The position numbers and the translations under genes were made by a program. Of a stretch of 64,000 nucleotides of DNA, positions 7,947 to 17,370 are shown in pieces. Position 1 is the stretch's first letter. Every line of letters starts with the position of its first letter. This stretch comes from Acidobacteriota bacterium (lineage in GTDB: Bacteria; Acidobacteriota; Blastocatellia; Pyrinomonadales; Pyrinomonadaceae). The notes under the pieces are model-generated. The model did no database searches. It saw only the letters and a list, made by a program, of their open reading frames with translations, and was not told where the DNA came from. The stretch covers positions 1,961,001 through 2,025,000 of the forward strand of contig QQUY01000001.1 of the NCBI GenBank assembly GCA_003385635.1, given 5' to 3'.

Positions 7947-8234
7947 ATGCCTACAAGTATTACCCAGTTCGACGATCGGGAACGCAACAAGATCGTTCTA
8001 CGGGTTGAAGGCGAGCTGAAACTCGACGACGCTCTGTTGCTTGAGCGAATCGCACTTGACCTGCGTGACGAACACGAGAAGAACCTTACTCTGGACCTCG
8101 CCGATCTCGATCTCCTGGACTCCGAGTCAGCTCCGATCCTGAAACGCCTTGAACGCCAGCACGGCTTCGAGATCGAAGGATTGCAGTTCTTTCTTCAGAA
8201 GATGGTTGAAGAGGCAGAAGGCAGAAGAGCCTGA
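7947..8234 (+). CDS. Small STAS-like domain protein
   Basis: The 95-residue protein has the strand-helix order of a STAS (anti-sigma factor antagonist-like) domain: KIVLRVEGELKLDDALLLER, then NLTLDLADLDLLDSESAPIL, then GFEIEGLQFFLQ. The conserved block usually reads DLSGVxxIDSxGLxxL; here it is DLADLDLLDSESAPIL, with the Ser that is phosphorylated in SpoIIAA-like proteins possibly retained. No kinase or phosphatase partner is adjacent. There is no ribosome-binding site, and the promoter is about 10 bases from the start. It may act in regulation, or as a structural STAS module. Confidence 0.6.
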   Translation: MPTSITQFDDRERNKIVLRVEGELKLDDALLLERIALDLRDEHEKNLTLDLADLDLLDSESAPILKRLERQHGFEIEGLQFFLQKMVEEAEGRRA

Positions 8235-8253
8235 CAGGCTGGCACGCTCTGCT

Positions 8254-8281
8254 TTGTTTAACACCTACCTTTTGCGATAAT
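8254..8281 (+). promoter_or_regulatory. Candidate promoter for lpxD, upstream of a terminator-like hairpin
   Basis: TTGTTT, 16 bases, then GATAAT with an extended TGC just before it. Transcription would start near 8288 and pass through the hairpin at 8316-8334 before reaching lpxD at 8355. Confidence 0.45.
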
Positions 8282-8315
8282 ACGTCGGTCAGATCAAGCA
8301 ATATAGGACTCAGCC

Positions 8316-8334
8316 AAGCCGGAAGGCTTTTTTT
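8316..8334 (+). terminator. Terminator or attenuator hairpin before lpxD
   Basis: AAGCC-GGAA-GGCTT followed by seven T. It ends 20 bases before the lpxD start. It either ends the STAS transcript or, given the promoter at 8254-8281, attenuates lpxD. Confidence 0.65.
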
Positions 8335-8354
8335 CGTGTTCCGGCGTAAAACCT

Positions 8355-9407
8355 ATGCCCCTTACGATCAGCGAGATAGCCGAATTGGTCGACGGCGAGC
8401 TTACAGGCAACAGCGATGAGCTGATCAGATCTGTCTCTTCACCTCAAAATGCGGGTCCTCACGACCTGATCTTTATTTCAGACGAATCCGGGTTTTCTTT
8501 CGCAGAGGACTCTGCGGCGGGATGCGTGATCGCGCCGATGGCTTTCGCATCTTCGATCGAGAAGCCGTTGATCCGGGTCCTCGATCCGAAGAAGGCATTC
8601 GCGATAGCTGGCTCGCATTTACATCCGCGAAAAGACAGGCCCGCTGAGATACATCCGAGTGCCGTGATAGCGAAAGGCGCAAGGATCGGCGACAACGTCT
8701 TCATTGGAGCCTTTTGTTGCGTCGGAGAAGGTTCGGAAGTTGGCGATGGCACTCACCTTCGAGCCGGAGTGAAGATCGGAAATGGCGTCAAGATCGGACC
8801 CAACTGCACCTTGCACCAGAATGTCACGGTTGAGGACGGAGTGCTCATCGGTTCCGGTGTGATTCTAAAATCCGGGGCCGTCATCGGATCGAAAGGATTC
8901 GGGTTTGTCAGGGACGGCCAATCGCTGATCAAATTCCCGCAGATCGGGACAGTGGTTATCGAAGATGATGTCGAGATCGGCGCCAACTCCTGCGTCGACC
9001 GGGGAGCGCTCGGTGAGACAAGGATCGGGGAAGGAACGAAGATCGACAACCTTGTTCAGATCGCCCATAACGTGAAGATCGGAAAGAGGGTCGTCATCGC
9101 GGCACTCGTCGGCGTTTCAGGGAGCGTCGAGATAGGAGACGATTGTGTCGTCGGCGGTCAGACCGGATTCGCCGATCATACGAAGATCGAGGACGGCGTC
9201 GTGATCGGTGCCAAGTCGGCGGTGTTTCCAGGAAAGCACGTGAGATCCGGCGTCTGGGCCGGAATTCCGGTCCTTCCGATATCAGAATATAAACGTTTGA
9301 ACGCCCACATCCGCGCGCTTCCAAGACTTCGCGAGGAAGTCCGCGAGCTAGGCGAAGTGTTGCGGCGACTGGAGTCGCTTGTTCAAAAGGGGAGCGGCGA
9401 AGAGTGA
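8355..9407 (+). CDS. lpxD: UDP-3-O-acylglucosamine N-acyltransferase
   Basis: LpxD adds the second hydroxyacyl chain to UDP-3-O-acyl-glucosamine from acyl-ACP in lipid A synthesis. The 350-residue protein has the N-terminal uridine-binding domain (residues 1-95), then about ten left-handed beta-helix hexapeptide turns ([18 protein letters not shown] and so on), the catalytic His238 in QIAHNVKIG, and the [20 protein letters not shown] segment typical of LpxD. The C-terminal helix ([20 protein letters not shown]) closes the trimer. Length is normal. The other lpx genes of the window are far away. The permease-Usp gene follows after 26 bases. Confidence 0.95.
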   Translation: MPLTISEIAELVDGELTGNSDELIRSVSSPQNAGPHDLIFISDESGFSFAEDSAAGCVIAPMAFASSIEKPLIRVLDPKKAFAIAGSHLHPRKDRPAEIHPSAVIAKGARIGDNVFIGAFCCVGEGSEVGDGTHLRAGVKIGNGVKIGPNCTLHQNVTVEDGVLIGSGVILKSGAVIGSKGFGFVRDGQSLIKFPQIGTVVIEDDVEIGANSCVDRGALGETRIGEGTKIDNLVQIAHNVKIGKRVVIAALVGVSGSVEIGDDCVVGGQTGFADHTKIEDGVVIGAKSAVFPGKHVRSGVWAGIPVLPISEYKRLNAHIRALPRLREEVRELGEVLRRLESLVQKGSGEE

Positions 9408-9433
9408 CAGCCGGGCCGGAGTAGATCTTTTCT

Positions 9434-11812
9434 ATGGCAGCAACAGTATCGCGGAAATTATCAAACTCATTCGAAGGCGCCCTTGCCGGCGGCGGCGATC
9501 CCGCTACCTCTCCACTATACGTCTTTGGCCCGTTCCTCAAGCTGATCGTTGTAGCTGGAGTGGCACAGGTGACCTTCGGAGCGACCATCTGGCTCGCGGT
9601 GTTCACGGTCATCATGGTCTCCGCGATGTATCGGCAGGTGATGTCCTGGATCACCGACGGAAGCGGAGGAAGCGGGCTTTCGGAAGAGGAGTTCGGCGGA
9701 TGGGCGGTAAAGATCAATGCAGGCATCACGGTAATCGAGTACACGCTCACCTTCCTTGTCAGCATGGCCGCTCTTGTGACGTTTGTGGCCGACCGCGCCA
9801 CGGAGTTTGGAATTCCTCTTAACGAAACGGTTTTCGGCATCCAGTACCGTACTTTCCTTGCGGTTGGATTGAGCATATTCACCGGATGGCTTGTGAATCT
9901 GGGACCAAAGGCATCGGCCCGTGCTTTCGGGCCGGCAACGGCTGCCGTACTTGTTCTGCTCTGGGTGATGATAATCGCCACCATCTTCCAGTTTGGTTTA
10001 AAGCTCCCTGACTTCCAGATCGAGGCATTCAGCGGCGAGTACGTGCATTTCACGCTGGGCGGATACGCGAGGATTCTTGCGTTGATGACGGGTATCGAGA
10101 TCTTCGCAAACCTAGTCGCTGCTTATGACGGCACGCGTATGGAGAAGAGCCGGAAGGCATTCGGGAGCCTTGTGATCATAATGGGCACGACGGCGCTTAC
10201 AATGATCATCGTTGGGCCTGCTATTTTCGAGGTCTCGAAAGACTCCGTAACTTCTGAGATCTCTGTCTTCACGCAGACGATGAATGCGCTTCTTCCGGCG
10301 TGGGCTTCCTATCTTGGAACATTGATCGGGATCGCCGTCCTCCTGAGCGCGTCAGCCGCTGCTGCACAAGGGGTTCAAAACCTAGCCCTCGGACTTCGGT
10401 ACAGGCACTACATAGCGGCGAGCCTCGGGCAGAGAAACAAATACGACGTGGCAGGAAAGCCCGTATGGCTGATGATCGTCGTCATCGCGTTCAGCTTCCT
10501 GCTTTTCGGTACCCACGAGGAAACCTACCTGGCGCTCTATGCTGCGGGCGTTTTCATTCTGCTAAGCATGACCGGATGGGCTGCGTGCAAAAGGCTCTTG
10601 CGCGAAGTTCGAACAAATTTCTCAGGCTCGAAGACGGCCTCCCTCGTTGGTACGGCGATCGCAGCCCTGTTGACTTCCGGAGCGACGTTGATAATTTTCG
10701 AGGAGCGTTTCTTTGAGGGAGCGTGGGTATATCTGCTCCTTGTTCCAGCCTTGTATTTCGCGTTCACTTTCTACAGGAACAAACTGGGCAGGCCGCCTTC
10801 AGTCGACGAGCGCCTTGGCGCCATCATCTCTGAACAGAGATACTTCCCGACATCCCTGCGTGAACTAAAGCTGGATGAGGTCCCGTTCCAAAAGGTCGTG
10901 CTGCCGCTCGACGGATCGTCGCTGGCCGAGCAGGGTATTGCGACTGCCCGGGCATTTGCGCGGCAATACGGGGCGGAACTCGAGATCGTTTGTGTTGAAT
11001 CGGAGGAACAACAGGAAGATATCCATCTTACGGACGCGGAGATCGAACAGCACAGGACCGAGCTCCAAACGTACATAGGCCTTGTGAGCTCATTGATTCG
11101 CGGCGACGGCCTGAACGTGATGACGCATTACAGGTACGGCGAACCGTCTGCGGAGATCGACGGTGTTTCCCGCGAGACCAACGCGGACCTGATCATAATG
11201 ACCACACGCGGCAAGTTTGAGATCGGCCAGCTGATCACGAAGAGTATGGCGCAGAGGGTGGTCCAGAAAACTTCGACTCCTACGCTCTTGATCAGACCGA
11301 CCAATAATTGGAGGAGCCGCCGATCTGAATTCAAGCGAATATTGGTGGCGCTTGACGGCTCGGAAGAAGCCGAGATGGTACTGCCCTATATTCGCGCTTT
11401 CGCGAATCAGTTCGACAGCCACGTGCTCCTGTTTTCGGTTCCAGAAGGATCTGAAGCAGAGGGCTACGACAAGAAGATAAAACAGTATCTGGATGGCATA
11501 GCAGCGGCGCTCAGGGAAGACGGAACGGATATTGATACTTACGTGACCGGTTCAGGACCTGCCCGGACGATACTGGCGGTAAGTGAGGAAGAGCGCATCG
11601 ACCTGATAATGATGAGCTCACACGGACGCGGAGGTGCGGACCGGTCTGACCAGATCCCCATCGGAAGCGTGGCGGAAAAAGTTGTTTCAGAAACGATGTG
11701 TCCGGTCTTTCTTTTACCACTTCACCGAGGCGATATGATCGCGAGGGATTCGGTGGAAGGCGAGCCAGTCGATCCGGGCAGTGTTGTCGAACCCTCCAAC
11801 GAAAGCGAGTAA
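9434..11812 (+). CDS. APC-family amino acid permease fused to two universal stress (Usp) domains
   Basis: The 792-residue protein begins with an APC-superfamily transporter of about 440 residues and 12 helices, including the GGGDPATSPLYVF start seen in KUP/APC-type proteins. Two Usp domains follow in the cytoplasm: the first from KVVLPLDGSSLAEQG to a TPTLLIRP end, the second from FKRILVALDGSEEAEM to CPVFLLPL, each with the G-2x-G-9x-G-type nucleotide region (TTRGKFEIG; SSHGRGGAD). The first copy is diverged at that site, the second is near canonical. Such fusions suggest transport tuned by ATP or stress. Substrate unknown. It converges on lpxB with only three bases between the stops. Confidence 0.8.
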   Translation: MAATVSRKLSNSFEGALAGGGDPATSPLYVFGPFLKLIVVAGVAQVTFGATIWLAVFTVIMVSAMYRQVMSWITDGSGGSGLSEEEFGGWAVKINAGITVIEYTLTFLVSMAALVTFVADRATEFGIPLNETVFGIQYRTFLAVGLSIFTGWLVNLGPKASARAFGPATAAVLVLLWVMIIATIFQFGLKLPDFQIEAFSGEYVHFTLGGYARILALMTGIEIFANLVAAYDGTRMEKSRKAFGSLVIIMGTTALTMIIVGPAIFEVSKDSVTSEISVFTQTMNALLPAWASYLGTLIGIAVLLSASAAAAQGVQNLALGLRYRHYIAASLGQRNKYDVAGKPVWLMIVVIAFSFLLFGTHEETYLALYAAGVFILLSMTGWAACKRLLREVRTNFSGSKTASLVGTAIAALLTSGATLIIFEERFFEGAWVYLLLVPALYFAFTFYRNKLGRPPSVDERLGAIISEQRYFPTSLRELKLDEVPFQKVVLPLDGSSLAEQGIATARAFARQYGAELEIVCVESEEQQEDIHLTDAEIEQHRTELQTYIGLVSSLIRGDGLNVMTHYRYGEPSAEIDGVSRETNADLIIMTTRGKFEIGQLITKSMAQRVVQKTSTPTLLIRPTNNWRSRRSEFKRILVALDGSEEAEMVLPYIRAFANQFDSHVLLFSVPEGSEAEGYDKKIKQYLDGIAAALREDGTDIDTYVTGSGPARTILAVSEEERIDLIMMSSHGRGGADRSDQIPIGSVAEKVVSETMCPVFLLPLHRGDMIARDSVEGEPVDPGSVVEPSNESE

Positions 11813-11815
11813 ACT

Positions 11816-12991
11816 TCAGTCGGACGCTAGGTCCAGCTCTCTTGCCACGGCTTGAGCAGCGAGTTTCGAAGCGTCTTCTTTTCCGAGTGAACGACGGACC
11901 GATTCGAGTTCGGCCCGAAACCGCTCGTTGACCTGAGGATCCAAAAGCCTTCTGATCTCTTCGGCAAGGGATTGCGCAGTAAGATCATTCTGGATCAATT
12001 CCCTAGCGATCTTGTGCCCGGCGATAAGGTTTACAAGGCCAAACGTATCGATCTTGATCCTCGGCCGTATCGCGGCATTATTGAGCTTCGAGACCTTGTA
12101 AACAACGCACATCGGTGTCCCGATCACGGCCGCTTCCAGTGTGGCCGTTCCGCTCGTTACAGCAGCTGCATCTGCCGATCCCAGCGCCTCGTGGGTCTCT
12201 CCGTTCACATACACTAATCCCTCGAGAGCCTCTTTCCGTACTCCGCCCCTGAATACCGCAGACTCAAAATCATCTTTACTTCTGGAAGGCGCCAGGGCGA
12301 CGACCAACTGGAGTCCTTCGATCTGCGAACGGACGAGCTCTCCGGCTTCTGCAAGGACTGGGGCAGTATATTTGATCTCCATACGCCGGCTTCCGGGCAA
12401 CAGTGTGACCAACGCCCTTTGGGGGTCCAAACCGTGGCGCTCGCAGAACTCTTTCCTTCCGATTCGTGGTTTTACGGATCCGGCGATCGGGTGACCTACA
12501 TACGTGACCTTTTCGAATCCGTGTTCGGAGTAAAAGGCTTTTTCGAACGGCAATATCGAAAGCATCTGGTCCACATTGTGCTTTATGTCCTGTACCCGTT
12601 TTTGCTTCCACGCCCAGACCTGAGGCGAAATGTAGTAGATGACCTTTGGGACCGACTTGCTCAGCGTCTTTGCAAGCCGAAGGTTAAACTCGGGAAAATC
12701 GACAAGAATCAAGGCATCCGGCCTGCGCTCCAGCGCTGCGGACTTTAGTTTCCTGAATGCCTTGAGAAACATAGGCAGTTCTCGAATGACCTCGAGGATT
12801 CCGATTATTGCCATCCCCTCTGCATCGACGATGGCCTCAACTCCTGCGGCCTTCATTTTCCGTCCGGCACAGCCGTAAAAATGTAGTTCGGTGGCAGGAT
12901 GCTGTTCCCGCAGTGCATCAACCAGTCGCGCTGCGTGGGAGTCGCCGGACGCCTCACCGGCGACGATCATTATTGAAAGGGGCTTATTCAT
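11816..12991 (-). CDS. lpxB: Lipid-A-disaccharide synthase
   Basis: LpxB (glycosyltransferase family 19) joins UDP-diacylglucosamine and lipid X to form the lipid A disaccharide at the inner membrane. The protein shows the N-terminal IMIVAGEASGDSHAARL block, GIIGILEV-like residues, YYISPQVWAWKQKR and YVGHPIAG in the middle, LLPGSRRMEI, and SGTATLEAAVIGTPMCVVYK at the donor site. The ATG at 12991 (MNKPLS, 391 residues) matches family N-termini; upstream in-frame ATGs would add a non-conserved 17 residues. A 240-base gap with the divergent promoter of the propeller protein lies upstream. Confidence 0.95.
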   Translation of the reverse strand: MNKPLSIMIVAGEASGDSHAARLVDALREQHPATELHFYGCAGRKMKAAGVEAIVDAEGMAIIGILEVIRELPMFLKAFRKLKSAALERRPDALILVDFPEFNLRLAKTLSKSVPKVIYYISPQVWAWKQKRVQDIKHNVDQMLSILPFEKAFYSEHGFEKVTYVGHPIAGSVKPRIGRKEFCERHGLDPQRALVTLLPGSRRMEIKYTAPVLAEAGELVRSQIEGLQLVVALAPSRSKDDFESAVFRGGVRKEALEGLVYVNGETHEALGSADAAAVTSGTATLEAAVIGTPMCVVYKVSKLNNAAIRPRIKIDTFGLVNLIAGHKIARELIQNDLTAQSLAEEIRRLLDPQVNERFRAELESVRRSLGKEDASKLAAQAVARELDLASD

Positions 12992-13119
12992 CGGGAAGCT
13001 GCAAATTCGGTGCGGACCGAATTTGATGGGCATTATACCCACGGGTCAACCCATTTGAACAAAGCCCGCATCACACAGCCTGTTCGTTTTTGACCACTTT
13101 TTACAGCACGCCAACTTGC

Positions 13120-13148
13120 TTGCAAACCGACATTTGTAAGCATAAAAT
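13120..13148 (+). promoter_or_regulatory. Promoter for the secreted propeller protein
   Basis: TTGCAA, 17 bases, TAAAAT. The start codon is 84 bases further on. Confidence 0.5.
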
Positions 13149-13231
13149 GGCGTTTTTGCTTATTGTAGAGATTTCAGTTCTATTTGACCCGGCCGCGACC
13201 GCTTCTTCCCAGGCTCGGGTGGAGGATATTC

Positions 13232-16039
13232 GTGATAACTCGCTTTGCTAAATTTTGTGCGCTGCTCCTGTTTGCGGGCAGTCTGATTCCGATCTCAGCT
13301 CAGATCGATACGATCCTCGGGCAGGTTTCGCAGTCGAACGCGAACACCTTTGCGGGAGGGATCAGCGGCAACGGCCGTCTGGTCGTATTCGAATCGACGG
13401 GCAACATCGCGACAGAGAACCCCAGAAACGACGACCTCAACCGCGAGGTGTTTCTATTCGACTACGCCCAACGCAGGATCTTCCAGATCACTGACACAAA
13501 ACATCTTCTGGTTGAGCAGGTCAGGGCTGCAAGGGGTTCCGTCACCCTCGGGACAGGTTCGTCCGGCTCGATCAACGGCATCACTGTTGCCGGTGTCGCG
13601 ATAATGTCGGGACCTGTCAATTTCCAGACCTCGCTTGAACAGACTGCCACCAACGTAGCCACGAATATTAACAACCACGTTTCTACTCCGGACTATACCG
13701 CGACGGCGGAGAATCGTGTGATCACGATCTCGGCGGTCACACCCGGTCCCCAAAACAATGGCCTCGCCGTAGAAGCGACAAGCACGGGAATCTCAACGAC
13801 GACAAGCAATCTTGCAGGCGGATACGACGGCAGCGGACCTGTCCTCAGCTCTAACACGAAAGTTGAGATCACGAACACCCGGCCGGTAATGAGCAATGAT
13901 GGCCGATGGATCGCGTTTAGTTCGAATGCAACTACATCCGCGCCCGGTTCGGTAGACGGTACGAACCCCGGAGACTTCGACGCCAACGACTTCAACGACA
14001 GTGAGGGCAACAATGTACTCACCGGCGACGGTAATCTGGAGATCTGGATGTATCAGATTCCTTCGGTTGCGGACGTCGATATGAGCCAGGGGGATGAGAT
14101 CCCCGTGACTGACCTCTCAGCCGGAACATTCATACAAGCGACGAGTTCTGTCCCCAGCCGGCTTCCCGTTTCGGGCAGTCCCACCCAGATCCCGATCATC
14201 GCCGCCGACAATACGGATCCGACCATCAACGACGACGGGTCCGTCATCGCGTTCGTTTCCAACCGCGATCTAGTTACGGACGGTAATAGCGCTCCTGAAG
14301 ACAATCCCGAGATCTTTACTTTTGTCCGTGGTTCCTCTCAGATCTCTCAAGTGACCCAGACGCCGAGAGGAAACATTGCAGAACCGATCAATAACAGCAC
14401 ACCGACCATTTCAGGGAACGGGATGCGCGTTATGTTCGCAAGCAACGCTTCGAATCCGATAGTGGGAATGAAGGGAGGTGACAATACCGACCTGAACGAA
14501 GAGGTCTTCTACGCGGACCTCGACGCCGCGGGCGCTCCGAGCGGAGCGAAAGTGCAGGTCACCACGACATCCCCGGACGATCCAGGCGATCTCGTGAACC
14601 TTGTGAATTTCGGCCGAAGGATGTCCCGGGACGGACGTTATCTGGCGTTTGATTCCTTTGCTGACCTGACCAACGAGCACAACGGCGAGAATCAGACAGG
14701 ATTCGGAACGTTTCTATATGATTCGGTAGCCGACACCTTTTTCAGAATAGGTGAACGAAGCCTGGCGGATGATGCAGCGACCGGCGGCGACATCGCTCGC
14801 TATCCAGGTTTTACGGACTACGACGCCGGCGGCACGCCCCAAACCCTGGTGCTTGAAACCAGGATGAACATTGCCCCAGACGGTACTATCCCCGAAGAAG
14901 ACGAAGACGGGCTGAATCCCGATCCGACCCGGCCGGTTCAGGTCTATTCCTTCCCGATCCCGGCAACAGGTAGCCCGTTGGGCACGGGTACGTTCACAAG
15001 GCTTACCAAGCTTCCTGCGCCGACGTTCTTCCTCGGATCGGTTCAGCCGATTCCTAGCAATTCGGTCGACCGGCTTGCGTTCAGCCTACCGCAGACGGAA
15101 ACAGGTACGGGAAACCCCGACCTATCGACCGAGGTGTATTACCTGTTGACTCCTGAGGTGGTCTCGGAAGCGAACAGCCCCTCGATGAGCTTCTTTACCG
15201 GCGCAACAAGAATTCCGGTTTCGAACGAACCCGTTCCATCGCCTAGTCCGACTCCTACACCGTCTCCAACACCGACTCCGTCGCCATCTCCTTCACCGAC
15301 GGCATCCCCGACACCGACCCCTTCGCCAACCCCGCAGACTCCTGCGGCGGTTGAGGGACTCTCGAGAGGAATGCTGGCAGAGGTCGAATATTCATCGCGA
15401 GGATTCACGCCTTCGATCAACAAGACCGCGGTCGCAAGCTTTGACCGCCGGTTCAACCTGCCGATGGAGCTTGCCGGGGTTTCGATGAGCATCAACGGCG
15501 TTTCGGTCGGGATCAAAGAGCTCCGCGGGAACAAGATCATCTTTGTGGCCCCGGCCGGTATCGGCCAAAACCTGGAAGTTCTTTTTCCGGTCGTGATCAA
15601 TTTCAACGGAGTCGTGTTCAGGGGCGAGATACTCTTCGTGGCGTTCAGGCCGGACATCTTCCGCACGGATCAGAATCCGCAGTTAAACAGGGCCAAGGTC
15701 TTCAATGTAACTAACCGGGTTCATACCCGTGAGCCTTTCACAGCCCGCACGCTTCAATACAGGGGCGGTGTGAAGGTCAACACAAAACTGCGAATGTATC
15801 TGACGGGCGTCGAGGGATTGCCCGGCAATATCGTCGGCCTTCAGATCGGTGGGATGGCCGTCCAGGGCAACATCGGGAATGCGGTGCCTGTGGAGCCGGG
15901 GATCTACACGATGGACTTCAGTCTCGCACCCAGCTTTGACATGCTGGGCGACCAGCCGATCACGATAACGATCCTGACTCAGGCAGGAGTCTTTCAGGGA
16001 CGTCGGGATAACGATGCCCCAAGGATCAAGATCCTCTGA
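13232..16039 (+). CDS. Large secreted PD40/TolB-like propeller protein with Pro-Thr/Ser linker and TIGR03437-like C-terminus
   Basis: The start chosen is GTG with GGTGGAGG at 13219-13226, giving 935 residues and a signal peptide ending PISAQ; a TTG 48 bases earlier lacks a ribosome-binding site. Repeated blocks such as SGNGRLVVFES, SNDGRWIAFSS, NDDGSVIAFVS, SGNGMRVMFAS and SRDGRYLAFDS are PD40/TolB propeller strands. A roughly 110-residue insert (about residues 95-205, with SINGITVAGV and VITISAVTPGPQNNG) resembles modules of flagellin and phage structural proteins. A linker of about 36 residues of Pro, Thr and Ser follows, then a C-terminal region with VSMSINGVSVGIKE and IIFVAPAGI resembling TIGR03437, common in Acidobacteriota. 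Likely cell-surface; function unknown. Confidence 0.75.
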   Translation: MITRFAKFCALLLFAGSLIPISAQIDTILGQVSQSNANTFAGGISGNGRLVVFESTGNIATENPRNDDLNREVFLFDYAQRRIFQITDTKHLLVEQVRAARGSVTLGTGSSGSINGITVAGVAIMSGPVNFQTSLEQTATNVATNINNHVSTPDYTATAENRVITISAVTPGPQNNGLAVEATSTGISTTTSNLAGGYDGSGPVLSSNTKVEITNTRPVMSNDGRWIAFSSNATTSAPGSVDGTNPGDFDANDFNDSEGNNVLTGDGNLEIWMYQIPSVADVDMSQGDEIPVTDLSAGTFIQATSSVPSRLPVSGSPTQIPIIAADNTDPTINDDGSVIAFVSNRDLVTDGNSAPEDNPEIFTFVRGSSQISQVTQTPRGNIAEPINNSTPTISGNGMRVMFASNASNPIVGMKGGDNTDLNEEVFYADLDAAGAPSGAKVQVTTTSPDDPGDLVNLVNFGRRMSRDGRYLAFDSFADLTNEHNGENQTGFGTFLYDSVADTFFRIGERSLADDAATGGDIARYPGFTDYDAGGTPQTLVLETRMNIAPDGTIPEEDEDGLNPDPTRPVQVYSFPIPATGSPLGTGTFTRLTKLPAPTFFLGSVQPIPSNSVDRLAFSLPQTETGTGNPDLSTEVYYLLTPEVVSEANSPSMSFFTGATRIPVSNEPVPSPSPTPTPSPTPTPSPSPSPTASPTPTPSPTPQTPAAVEGLSRGMLAEVEYSSRGFTPSINKTAVASFDRRFNLPMELAGVSMSINGVSVGIKELRGNKIIFVAPAGIGQNLEVLFPVVINFNGVVFRGEILFVAFRPDIFRTDQNPQLNRAKVFNVTNRVHTREPFTARTLQYRGGVKVNTKLRMYLTGVEGLPGNIVGLQIGGMAVQGNIGNAVPVEPGIYTMDFSLAPSFDMLGDQPITITILTQAGVFQGRRDNDAPRIKIL

Positions 16040-16069
16040 CGAGTCTCACGTTCTGATAGTGAAAACCGC

Positions 16070-16100
16070 CGGGGCCGGTCATTCAGAATGGGCGGCCCCG
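16070..16100 (+). terminator. Probable terminator hairpin
   Basis: CGGGGCCG pairs perfectly with CGGCCCCG over a 15-base loop, 30 bases after the propeller stop. The following T run is weak (CTGCTTTTGC). Confidence 0.5.
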
Positions 16101-16291
16101 CTGCTTTTGCGGCCTCAGCTGGAAGGGCGCTAATCTTGCTTTGAAAGGGTTTTGTGTATTATCCTGTGAAATCCTACAGAGGCCATAAACCCCTTTCTTG
16201 GCTGATTTTTACGCTATTGGGCATATATTCTGATCAGGGTGCCCGAGTTTAGCAGTATCCTTTTATTTCACAGGAGTTATTTAACCAGATT

Positions 16292-17275
16292 ATGACAGAA
16301 AAAGATGTAAAGACACCGACTATCGGAAGCAAGGTCTGGCACGACGGAGAGTTCATTGATTGGAACGACGCACGCGTCCACGTGATGTCGCATGTGATCC
16401 ACTATGGCTCGAGCGTTTTCGAAGGTATTCGCTGTTACAAGAACCAGAACGGCTCTGCGGTCTTCAGGCTTCAGGAGCATATGAAACGGCTCAAGAACTC
16501 CGCGAAGATCTACAGGATGGATGTGGATTACTCGCTTGACGAGTTTTGCGATGCTGTGGTCAACCTGATCCGAGAATGCGATCTGGAGGAGTGCTACATT
16601 CGTCCGATCATCTTCCGCGGCCTAGATGAAACGAACCCTGCTTTCGGAGTGAATCCGTTCCCGAATCCGCTCTCGTCCTACATCGCGGTTTGGAAATGGG
16701 GCAAGTACCTCGGCGATGAGGCACTGGAGAACGGCATAGATGTTTGTGTTTCGAGCTGGGAGCGCTTCAATTCGAACGCATTGCCCGCGATGGCAAAGGC
16801 CGGCGCGAATTATATGAACTCACAGCTGATCAAGATGGAAGCCATTCTTGGCGGCTACTCGGAAGGCATAGCGCTTGATGACCGAGGCTACGTTTCGGAA
16901 GGCTCGGGCGAAAACCTGTTCCTGGTCAACAACGGCAAACTGATCACGCCTCCGCTTGGTGCGTCGATACTTCCGGGTATTACACGGGATTCCGTGATCG
17001 AGATCGCCCGTGAGCTGGGGATCGAGGTGATCGAGACTGTTATCCAGCGTTCGGCTCTCTATCTCGCCGATGAGCTCTTTTTCAGCGGAACAGCGGCAGA
17101 GATTACGCCGATCCGTTCCGTCGACAAGATCACGGTCGGAGCCGGAAAACGGGGGCCGGTAACCGAGAAACTCCAGAAGGAATTTTTCCGGATCATCAAT
17201 GCGGAAAGGCCCGCACCGAACAACGCTCCGTGGCTGACATATGTCAGGGAGGCCGCCGAAAAAAAGTCGGCGTAG
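16292..17275 (+). CDS. ilvE: Branched-chain amino acid aminotransferase
   Basis: This PLP fold-type IV enzyme transfers amino groups between glutamate and the branched-chain keto acids. The 327-residue protein has [16 protein letters not shown] near residues 34-49, the PLP-binding Lys169 in [10 protein letters not shown], an [10 protein letters not shown] block and [13 protein letters not shown] near the C-terminus, all typical of IlvE. A CAGGAG lies about 15 bases upstream of the ATG. The preceding 250 bases show no leader peptide rich in branched-chain codons, so classical attenuation is not evident. A terminator hairpin follows at 17331. It would supply keto acids that feed the branched acyl-CoA chemistry encoded further along. 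Confidence 0.93.
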   Translation: MTEKDVKTPTIGSKVWHDGEFIDWNDARVHVMSHVIHYGSSVFEGIRCYKNQNGSAVFRLQEHMKRLKNSAKIYRMDVDYSLDEFCDAVVNLIRECDLEECYIRPIIFRGLDETNPAFGVNPFPNPLSSYIAVWKWGKYLGDEALENGIDVCVSSWERFNSNALPAMAKAGANYMNSQLIKMEAILGGYSEGIALDDRGYVSEGSGENLFLVNNGKLITPPLGASILPGITRDSVIEIARELGIEVIETVIQRSALYLADELFFSGTAAEITPIRSVDKITVGAGKRGPVTEKLQKEFFRIINAERPAPNNAPWLTYVREAAEKKSA

Positions 17276-17330
17276 GGGACGAAGCCGTTGAGATCTGAAT
17301 CGCTCCCCTTTTCTAGCTAAGATCTAAATT

Positions 17331-17369
17331 CAGGCCCGGCCGTTCAATACGGCGGGCCTGATTTCTTTT
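17331..17369 (+). terminator. Terminator after ilvE, abutting the next start codon
   Basis: CAGGCCCGGCCG pairs with CGGCGGGCCTG (one bulge), followed by ATTTCTTTT. The next ATG is at 17371, with no room for a separate leader or Shine-Dalgarno site. Confidence 0.75.
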
Positions 17370-17370
17370 G

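Noticed and set aside
8236..8256. TGGCAC near 8240 as a sigma-54 promoter
   Set aside because: The -12 element (TTGC) is not at the required spacing.
9094..10053. Long minus-strand frame opposite lpxD and permease
   Set aside because: Spans two real genes on the other strand and has no recognisable domain.
16040..16291. ilvE leader as amino acid attenuator
   Set aside because: No short reading frame rich in Leu, Ile or Val codons precedes the gene.
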